Shown here: piece by piece, positions 25,493 to 34,600 of the stretch
How the letters are laid out: the number at the start of each line of letters is the position of its first letter
Numbering within the stretch: position 1 is the first letter of the stretch
Assembly: GCA_003024785.1 (NCBI GenBank)
Contig: PUQB01000042.1
Span: forward strand, 430,220 to 494,219
Reading direction: 5' to 3'
From: Selaginella tamariscina
Lineage: Eukaryota > Streptophyta > Lycopodiopsida > Selaginellales > Selaginellaceae
Length of the DNA stretch: 64,000 nucleotides
Position numbers and translations under genes: made by a program
The notes under the pieces: generated by a model
Told to the model about the DNA's origin: nothing
What the model saw: only the letters and a program-made list of their open reading frames with translations
Databases searched by the model: none

Positions 25493-28400
25493 TCATGAAG
25501 ACTCGTTTCCACCAGCCAGTGCCTCGTCGTTAATGAATGCATTGTTACGGTGTCGTGAACGTTTCTCCAAAATCTGTCTGTCGTAAACTTCGAACTCTTT
25601 AACCATTTTCTTTGCCATCTTATTAGCGTAGTCTGGTAGAACAATACTGAAAACATATTAAAGTTTAAAACCAAAGAAATGATAAAACAAATCTCACTCA
25701 TCATCTGATGACTCGTATGATCTCTCTTCTGCTGACTCATCTGATGACTCGTCGTTGTGCTCCACGGACTTCTCCGTAACAACATCCTTGTCGTTTCGAG
25801 AAGGCGGATCCTGGTCTCCATCGTTGTCGCTAGACAAAGGCAAATCCTGTGCTTCTGTTTCCATGGCCCTCTTCCACTCATCAAAAGGAGTAATCATGGA
25901 AACAACTTGATCATCCCCACCACCTTCAGCTGCTGTAACACTTGGAATGACCTTCCTGAAGACATCTCTGGCTGCTAAAACCAGATCCTTGTTGATGTCG
26001 ATTCCATAACCATGTCTCCCTGTGTGAAAAGCTGCAAGAATACTAGCACCGGTTCCCACTGTTAGATCCACAACAGTTCCACCAGGCTTTGTGAGCTTCT
26101 CCACTAGCATCGCAAACAACTTGGGAGATTTCGGGCCAATTGAAATCCTGAAAGTTACAATATTAGAACATGAGAAATAACAAACAACATTATACCATGG
26201 GAGCTGGAAATCTTCTGGCTCATCAAAAAGAAGAGTGTAGCGAGTGTCCAAGATCTCCTTGTTCTTGGCAACCTTAGAGTAGGGGGAACCAAAAATACAC
26301 ATGGCAATGATGCTTTCCTGAAAAAAAAACATTAAAAAATGACATTCTCAAAAAGAAGAATTACCTTTCTAGAGAAACGGTATCCCCATGACTTTGTCGT
26401 GTGCACATAACTCATCTGCAGAAACTTTAGCTTGCAAGTTTCTGCAGTGTTCTTCAAAGCTAGAACATCATCCGGTAGCACAAACACTACCACATGGCCA
26501 GCTCTGTCTAATATCCCGAAAGCAAGTTCACCAAGTTTCTTCAGCAAAGCATCCGAGAACTTCGTGTATTGATCCACCATCCCGCCTGCCTCAGCAACGC
26601 ATCCGGTAGGCGGGTCGATGACAACGAGATCAACAGCTCCCTGGATGCATTTTGGTGGAGGCTTCGCACCAAACACATGAATAGTCCAACTTGACTTGTG
26701 ACTCACGATCCAATCCTCAAGCTCCTTCAATCCTGACGGAAAAGGCCTTCCGGCTTTGAAGTACTGGACTGCAAGGTTCTCTGAATCTGCATGAATGATT
26801 TCCCAGCTTCCATTTCCCTTCTCAGGCATCACCATCCTCAACATATCATCTTCTTCCAATCCAGCCGAGATGAAGGATGGGGCTGAAGAAGAAGCTTGTC
26901 CCTTGCTGACCTTGCTCGCCGATCTAGCATACCTGATATCCATCTTCACATGGAGCTTCCTTGCAGCATTGTCGTTCTTCCATAATAGCTCTCGCCGATC
27001 ATCCTTGTGTATCTTATAGCTGGCCATCTCCCATTCGGGACAGTCACCAGGAAGGAAATCCAGCCAGAAAGGACAGTGTTCCACTTCGTAATCACTGATA
27101 TCACGTAACAACCGGCTCCACATGCTAGAATCCTTGGTAACATCCATCCACTCTTTGAAATCTTCAGGGAGTGCATCGTTCTTCCATTTTAAAAACCTGT
27201 AAAAATAGATAAAAATCTGTAAAGAAACAAAAAAAAAACTTGCCTGAATGCCATTCTTTTTGCAGATTTTTCCAGCTCAAATAGTCGAGGAGGTGGAATT
27301 GTCGCACCGAACTCCTTGTTCTCGAGCATGTTCTGGTACATATCCAACTTAATTTCATTGTGCATCTTCATATACCATGTCATGAACTCCTCTACATGCT
27401 CGACCAAAAGCTCTTTAGCTGCCTCCGCGACCTGGCACGATAAAACGAATAAAAATGAAAAATATAAATATTAAATTACCTGGAACCAGTAAGTAAAGAT
27501 GTGCAAAAACTTGATGAAGTCCTTGTCAGGCCAGCCGGTGACACCTTCCTTCTTGTCTTTCTCCGTCATGTTCACCAGCTTCTCAAGAACGCCACGTTCT
27601 TGAATGTGCACAAGCTTTCCAAGGATATCAACCTTGACGTTGGAAGGAAGCTGGGACTTCGCGAGCATTTGAAGCTTCTCCAGAGTTATTTGCTTCGTTG
27701 ATGGTTTGATAGTGATATCTGTGATCGCCTTGAACCAATCTTCACCGACCGCCGGATCAGCAATGGTGAGGAATTTGTTCATCCGAACTGTGAATGTCTT
27801 GTAAACGCTGGAGAGGATCTGAGATTCTGTCTGGTTTGGTTTTCTGTTCGCAAGTTTTGTAGCGATTTGTCGCTTCAGTTGATTCTGCAAAAGAAACCGA
27901 AAATCAAAAAACAGTCAAAAGAAGAAGAAAAGATTACCTCCCAAAAAATCTTCACCAATGTCGTCTTTGGATACTCGTACCAAACGTCTTCTTTTCTGTT
28001 CGATCTCCACACTTCCACAGCTTTTCTATCTTCCTCCGGCATCCCGCGAAGAACATGATCGGTAGAAAGATCTGCAGACTTCACACAACAATTCCGTAAG
28101 AACTGCAAGGTGTGAATGATTGTTGTAGGAACCACACGAGCAGTTGCTCTGCAAAACAAAACAACATTTATTTAGTATTTAAATAATGAAACAAACAAGT
28201 CACTTACTCATTCAACCGATTGCAAGCAGCGATTAGTCTCTTCTCCTCTTGCACTGTGGATGCTATGAGTGTTGCACGTACACGCAAAGTCCATTTCAAA
28301 CCTGGCTCTTCAGCAAGCAAAGTGTTCAAAGCAACCCGACGATGATTCCCATCCCACACCAGAAACTTTGCATCTTTCAGAAATCGATACCATGCAGAAA

Positions 28401-29124
28401 ATGCTGGCTTATGCAAATCCGCTTCAAACTCTCTATCGACCTGTGCTTCTGACTCATTCCAACTTCGGCGTTCGTCTGCACTCAGCTGTGGTCCGAAAGA
28501 TAAGGTGAACACTGACGTCTCCTGGTAAAATCCTTCAGCTCTAATCCATCCAACAAGGTCTTTCACGCCGTCCTTAGTGACATTCCTCAAACGTTGGTGT
28601 GGGAGCAACCTGTGAACCGGGATACGCGGAGGCTCACCAAGCTCAACTGGAACGTAGTGGTCTCGTCCTTGTAGCGATGTGTCAATATCTGTGTCATACC
28701 GAATAACAAGATCCCGAAGAAGCTTGGATGGAGCCTCAAGTGTCAGCCGCTCCGGAATTGCATATGATTCGGCAACATCCTCAGGAGCATCCAGTTTCCT
28801 CTTCTTATTGAACATTTTACTACCAAGATCAATATCCGGTACTTCCTCTGCATTACCGTGTTCTGCAGAGCTTCCTGCAATCTCCCTATTTCTAGGCATC
28901 CATTCACTCACCACAGTATGTTCATCAATGACTTGCGAACTATCCACAGGTTCATTGTTCGTCGGCATCATCTCTTTGTGTTGCAGTTGTTGCTTGGCGC
29001 CTCGGCCTCCTTTCTTGCCACGAGGTTTTGGAGCCATATCTGCAAGAGCTTCTTGGACGATATGTTCTTGAAGTGTCAAAGTCTTGTATTTATCTCGTAG
29101 TCTCTTACTCTGCCTTTGTCTCAT
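25493..29124 (-). CDS. ParB-like domain fused to N4/N6 DNA methyltransferase
   Basis: Eight exons join in frame: 29124-28208, 28148-27938, 27884-27480, 27431-27244, 27196-26365, 26317-26196, 26147-25698, 25646-25493. The product is about 1092 aa. All introns are 46-60 nt; the fourth is GC-AG. Residues about 30-110 are basic with a possible nuclear signal (NKKRK). Residues about 157-290 form a ParB/sulfiredoxin-like domain with IPVHRLLPHQRLR and VWDGNHRRVALNTL, the last resembling the ParB GERR box. A helical middle follows. The methyltransferase has motif IV first (LVVIDPPTG, 768-771) and the SAM-binding motif I later (DLTVGTG, 919-925, then HGYGIDIN), the beta-class order. The usual aromatic residue after DPP is Thr. 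The C-terminal region has a Ser/Asp/Glu-rich stretch. The expected activity is adenine-N6 or cytosine-N4 methylation of DNA; activity is unproven. Confidence 0.88.
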
Positions 29125-29460
29125 TCTGCAATTACAACAACTGATAAGTGTGTGTGTGTGAGTTTTTTAATTTATGGACACACATTTACTATATATGTAT
29201 ACCTATCAATATATATAGACACACACGCACACACACACATATTTATACGTGTAATGTTGTTTGTGTGTGTGCTCACTATATAATGTTCCTTGTGTATGTG
29301 TGTAATGTTGATTATGTGTGTGTGTGTGCAATGTTGTTTGTGTTTTGTGATGTGTCTGTGTGAGAGAATATGGGTATATTCATATCTCTTCACATGTATA
29401 TACAGACGAAAAAGCATCATCTCATATATACAAGTCTTAAATTCATATACTTATACATAC

Positions 29461-29517
<57 letters not shown>

Positions 29518-29628
29518 TCTTTTAAGTATGTATTTAAATATATATATTTATATATACACACACACATGTATACAAGTCTAATGTTGTATAATCATACGTG
29601 TGTAAAATGTTATTTATGTGTGTGCGCA

Positions 29629-29668
<40 letters not shown>

Positions 29669-30581
29669 TTTCCTGCCCGAATGGTGCGGCCGCCGCACCA
29701 TCCAGGCGGCAGATTTCCTGCCCGAATTGGCAGGAAATGTGTGTGTGTGTGTGTGTGTTTGCCGAAATCGGCAATAACTCATGCGTCGGAGGTGTGTGTG
29801 TGTGCACACGCGCGTGCGTTTGTGAATACAAAGAAATCCTACTGAATTTGCACATACATTCACAGAAATTACTATACACATATATAAGATTTTACCTGTA
29901 GCCATGTCGCCGTGACGCTCACACTAGCCTCTTGTCGCCGCAAAAAAAAGAACAAAAGTGCCCTCTCTCAACAATGGAGAATGGAGAAGAAGAATGGGTA
30001 GTCCTGAACCTTTACCCTAAAATCTAACACTTAACCCTTTGACCCTTAACTATAAAACTGTGTTTAATTAAACCATACAACAGTATATATAATACTTACG
30101 ATAAATAACATACTATATAAAAGGATACAAATACAAACACATATTTAAGTAAAAATTTGTATGTTAAAAAAACATATTATTATATAATTAAATAAATATT
30201 CGTGTAAAAATATGTATTTATAATTGACAATTGGTAGCGGAGCAAGTATTAATCAACATCTACATTTGATAAAATACTGGATCAAATAACTATATAATTA
30301 TAATAAATAAATTAACAGAATATAAACAAGTCATAAATAAATATGTCAGATGAATGTAGATTAGACACACATTTATTTAAAAGACAATAAAGATTGCTCT
30401 ATCTCTACGTGAAGTGCTATACTATATTAGCATCTAAGATCTATACGTTTCCTTGAATTAAATATTCGCCCACGTTGAGTCATGATTGTGAATTTTTGAA
30501 ATGGTAATATCCGATATTTACCAAAAGATGATTAAGTAATGCTGTTGTTTTTCTGTCACGTTTGTGGTAACTGCTTGCAAA
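29125..30581. promoter_or_regulatory. Divergent intergenic region of the MULE
   Basis: This 1.46-kb region separates the two 5' ends and must contain both promoters. It holds TA and CA microsatellites and, at 29631-29757, a foldback: a (CA)n arm, a GC-rich centre and a (TG)n arm. The centre has GGTGCGGCCGCCGCACC (29683-29699), two copies of GATTTCCTGCCCGA (29667, 29712) and the 10-bp inverted repeat ATTTCCTGCC/GGCAGGAAAT (29713-29738). Exact TATA boxes cannot be assigned in such AT-rich DNA. Short reading frames here are microsatellite artefacts. Confidence 0.65.
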
Positions 30582-33500
30582 ATGGCCAGGATTGTTTACG
30601 GCAATTTGGATCACGATGTTCCTGTGATAGATGGTGTTGGAATCATTCTTACTAATCAGATTAGAACGTTCTTTGGCATTTTTGATTGGCAAAGTGTTCG
30701 TCTTTTTAAACTTCTTCATGGGCAATCTGCTTTACAGATCGAAATAAACGAGGACCAAGATGCTGGAGGGAAGGATAATCCAGGATATGTTTTGTTACCG
30801 GATGAAGGACCATTGTTTAAGCTTGTCGTTGCTTCTGACTCTGAATACTCAACGTTGAAGAACCTTTTCACTTCTAATACCTGCAAAAAGGGAAGAATTC
30901 TTATCGAGGGTTCCACGATCATTCATACAAATGAATTGCCTATTGCGTATGATGGGGATGTCATTTTTGAGCTCCCTCCTTCCGAATACAAATACAAAGG
31001 AATGAATCGGAAAGAGGATGGACATACCTGGACAGCAGGAACGACCAGCAACTGGAATTTTCAAGCGAGGGTGTCCAGGAGCAAATGTGTTGGGAGCCTT
31101 TGCTGTATCAACCCGGACTGCCCTGCTTCTAAGGCAGGATTTCCGAACTGCACTAAATGGAAAGGATGTATTGTTTCCCCACCTTCAATCGACAAACTGG
31201 CAAAAGGATTGACATGTTTTTTCTGTAAAGAAAATCCATTGTGCCTTGAAGTTTGTCATGCTGTGGCGTTTTGCGTTTTCCCAGACGACATAACCAAGAC
31301 TAGATTGTTTATCCACCAGGGAAAACATTCACATCCAGTGGGTGATGGTGTTTCTGCATCGAACAAAGAAGAAATGCATATGGCGGTCCAGAATGCAACA
31401 GAAAGAACTCCCAGAGCTAGTCCAAGAGTCATCGAAATGGCAGCATGTAAAGATGCTATCTTTGGTTTTCTATTAGATAATTCTGAGCCTGGAAGTTGGG
31501 ATAAGCTCATGGATCATTTGCAACCATTATCAAACAATCGAAGGTACAATTAGAGTTTTACTTTGTGCTGAGCATTCTTTGATAATACCTTTGATGCAGA
31601 GTTCGTCAATGGGTAGCGTCCGCAAAGAGAACTGCTGCTGAAATGCCAGAGAATATTGATGGATTATTGGAGCTGAAACGAAGGTTGTCTATCCCATTCA
31701 TCCACGTGATTCACTATCCTGGGATGAATTTCCGTGGTTCAGACGACCAGGCATTAGTTTTTAAGATGACGGTTTCAGGGCCAGGTTCTGGAATCGATTA
31801 TGTAAGGATGTGCCAACCTCCTCTTGGCCCTTTGCAGAAGAGTTGGGTTCTACTTGATCACACACACCGTGTTGTTGATAAGTGGATCACTCTGGCATTG
31901 CATGTTTACGACCCAAAGTAAGATGTTATCTTTTTGTTGTTTGCTTAACTCTTTGATTATTTTATAGTGTGCGCCGATTATCCACCATTGCTTATGGTGA
32001 CATGAAGAGACAAACGGCTGGAGCTGTGGAGAAGTTTTTTCGTGCTATGTTGGATGTCTGTTCCGAGAAGGGAATCTACAATGTGCAGTTCGCTGGGTTT
32101 ATGTCCGATGAAGCAGGAGCGATCTGGCAAGCAATTAGGAATGTGTTCTTTAATGGCCAAGAAATTCCTGGACGTGAACGGAGCTGTATCTTTCACTATG
32201 AACAAGCCATACAACGTGTGACAAGGAAGTGGGTCCCTCTTGAACATCAACAACAACATCTTCAACTTTTGAGATCATGGCCAACAGCCACATCAACAAC
32301 TGATCGTGAAGAAATTGAAAATAATCTTTTCCGCTTTTGGAATGAAAATGTGAAGGATGTTGGAGTTATGCAGACGTGGTTTTCATGGTGGGAAAGACAG
32401 AAGAATCATATTTCAAATGTTGTTCTTGAAAGCATGCCGGAGAATGCTGCAAGGGTTGTGCCCATGACAAACCAGTCGGAGTCTGTTCACGGAAGATGGA
32501 GGAGGGCTAGAGATTCAAAATACATTTCATTGTACCAAGCTACAATCCACGACCTGACTGAATCAGTGCGACAATGTGCTCTTGTGAAGGCTTTTAGAGA
32601 TGGAAGGTATAGTGGTTCCGGGCCGACTTCAGAGGAGCTCTCAGCAAGGTTCGAGAGAAGAATGTCAAATGCTAACTCAACAACACCTACAGCAAAGGTT
32701 ATCATCGACTTAGTTGAAGATGTTGCTCCATCAAGCATGCAGGATACTGCTTTTGTGGCTGCCACGAATGTTGAACATCGCACTGTGCAAAGAAATATGG
32801 GGTCAGAGGCTGAACGATCCCACCGACCGGACATCTTCTATAGTGAACAGGTTATTCCAACACAGTGTAGACGGAAGCGACGATTGGATTTTCAACTTGC
32901 AGAAGAACATGAAGAATATGTTCTGGTTGAAGAACAAGATGTTACACCTGGACAATGGGCGATTAGAAGATGTGGTGAAAGAAGTTCTGTGAAATGTCTG
33001 GCAGGCTTTCCCTCTTCAGGAGGTCAGTGGAGTGCTTGTGACAAAAAGATCAGTCCTAGTGGTAATCGAGTGGCTGCTCCTTGTTTTTTTGGAAGGATCA
33101 GATACAATGACAAAGAAACTGGTGAAGAATGCTTTCGCTCACAAATGATGTATTTTTGTCCAACAAACATGCTTTGCAACAGACATCCAAGACCAACTAT
33201 TGTTTCTCCGCCAGCTTCTACCTCGGTTTGGAAAGTTCAAGTGGGCACGAAGCTGATAGCAATGGAGATCAATGATCTGGCAAGATCAGGTTTTATGCTA
33301 GCTGGGCTTCCTTCAGCTCATGCAGGAGTGCCAGGTTTTTCAACACCTCATGTTCCTTCAGTTCCTGTTGGAGTCACTGGATTTTCAAACCCCCCCCGTG
33401 ACCTCCTGTTCCTGCAAGTGGTCGTGCAACAAGAACACCTTTAGGGATGTCTAAGAAACAACAGGTAAGTTTTGAAGCATGTTTGACGTTGGGAGCATAT

Positions 33501-33791
33501 GTCGCAGAAGTTGACGTGGTTGATCCTCCAACATGCATTCGCTTCAGAGTATGTGACAACGACCATACATCTGCTTGGGTTGTCATTTGTAGCGCACCAT
33601 CTTGTTCATGCTCGGAGTTCTGCAATGGTCGTCAGTGGGTGCCTTGCAAACATATGTATTTTGTTTACAAGCGTGTACTGGGAGCTGATCCTCGAGTTGT
33701 CAAGCATTTGCAACGTCGTACACTTGCACCCCGTGAACTAAGTTCTTTATTGATGCTACCAAGGAACCTCCATCCTCCACCATCTATTTAG
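30582..33791 (+). CDS. MULE transposase with SWIM zinc finger
   Basis: Four exons (30582-31543, 31600-31917, 31968-33397, 33445-33791) join in frame to about 1018 aa; an ATG at 30564 would add six residues. The N-terminal half has a Cys-rich segment (LCCINPDCPASKAGFPNC) and a CxxC...HxH-type finger ending GKHSHP, like the WRKY/FLYWCH fingers of MULEs. The DDE core shows LLDHTHRVVDKW (Asp407) and GFMSDEAGAIWQAI (Asp474), followed by CIFHYEQAIQR. The catalytic Glu is not pinned down. At residues 957-973, CSCSEFCNGRQWVPCKH is a CxC...CxH SWIM finger, diagnostic of MULE transposases. The third intron is inferred: the 47-nt GTGACC...TTTAG after a poly-C run is the simplest way to reach the SWIM exon in frame. 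Its role is cut-and-paste at the element ends. Confidence 0.88.
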
Positions 33792-33953
33792 TGTGTTTGG
33801 TTTGTTTTCAAACAGCTTCGGTTTTATATTTGTTATTTCAAACTTATAATTTTCAATATAAATTTTAATGGTAATTTTATGTTTAGCATATTTTTAAGTA
33901 ATTTAACATATATTTTCTTTAAATACAACAAAAATATACTACCATATTTTGTA

Positions 33954-34157
33954 TGCGGCCGCCGCACTAGAATATTCTAGAATATTCTTGAAAATTTTGG
34001 AAGGTCCAATTGTGTGTACACTTGGCAGTACGAAAAATTTCCGTACAGAATATTCGAGGATATCTAGACGGAAATCGTACGGAACAACGGAATATTCAAG
34101 AATATTCGGAAATCTAGGTCAAGCTCGTTGACCTGCGCTCGAATTTCGCCGTGCCCC
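33954..34157 (-). repeat. Right terminal inverted repeat of the MULE
   Basis: The outer 25 nt (34133-34157) are the counterpart of 25186-25210. The inner border is TGCGGCCGCCGCAC at 33954-33967. Five GAATATTC palindromes lie within (33970, 33980, 34048, 34090, 34100). TTCCGTACAGAATATTCG occurs at 34039-34056 and, in the same orientation, at 25252-25269 in the left end. Confidence 0.85.
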
Positions 34158-34166
34158 TTGCTCCAC
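34158..34166. repeat. Target site duplication, right (TTGCTCCAC)
   Basis: Exact copy of 25177-25185, directly outside the right end of the MULE. Confidence 0.93.
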
Positions 34167-34600
34167 ATACCTGTAAATTATATGGTGTGTGTGTATATAT
34201 CTATATCTTTATATATATATATATATATATATATAAACTCTTGATAAACATGCTTGTGCAGTGAGACACAGAGCACTTTAAATGTTTGCACAGAGAGCCA
34301 AAAACATCCAAAAAGAAACCGGTTGTCAACGAGGAGACCACTAATAAGATACATAAGTTATACTTGTTTCATAGTTATTCATAATAACTTATCATTACAT
34401 GATAATTTCATGTACAGATAGTACACAGAGTTTTAATATGCTTTTAACAAACCATATATAAATTCATTAAGGTTTAAAATATACAGAGATATCCTATTTA
34501 AATTAATGTTAAATCAATATTAAAATTATAAATGTCATGTTTAGAATAGTTTGGATGTATTCTCTTAAATCTTTTCTATGTTTTAGAATTTAAAAAGGCC

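Larger units (their letters stand above)
25186..34157 (+). mobile_element. Autonomous Mutator-like element carrying a ParB-DNA methyltransferase
   Basis: An 8,972-bp element bounded by a 9-bp direct duplication and by imperfect terminal inverted repeats. Both termini start GGG and reach TTCGAGCGCAG at exactly nucleotides 15-25. It holds two intact, divergently transcribed multi-exon genes: a ParB-methyltransferase protein (minus strand, 25493-29124) and a MULE transposase (plus strand, 30582-33791). A shared upstream region lies between them. The same locus without the element is present in inverted orientation around 42216-42224. I know of MULEs that carry host gene pieces, but not of one with an intact prokaryote-type methyltransferase as a second gene; that novelty claim is inference. 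Confidence 0.93.
22025..34600 (+). repeat. Left arm of inverted segmental duplication (MULE-interrupted)
   Basis: Sequence from about 22025 to 25185, and again from 34167 to about 34600, matches the reverse complement of 46080-41845 in order: upstream motif GAATAAAAGCAGCCCT, the Crinkler-like gene, the kinesin fragment, GTAAGCATATATATTACCTAT, and the flank containing GCACTTTAA and GAGAGCCAAAAA. The 8,972-bp MULE and one copy of its target duplication are the only large extra segment in this arm. Confidence 0.85.

Noticed and set aside
29148..29905. Several open frames (VCVCV and HTHTH proteins) between the MULE genes
   Set aside because: Microsatellite translation on both strands, lying in the divergent regulatory region.
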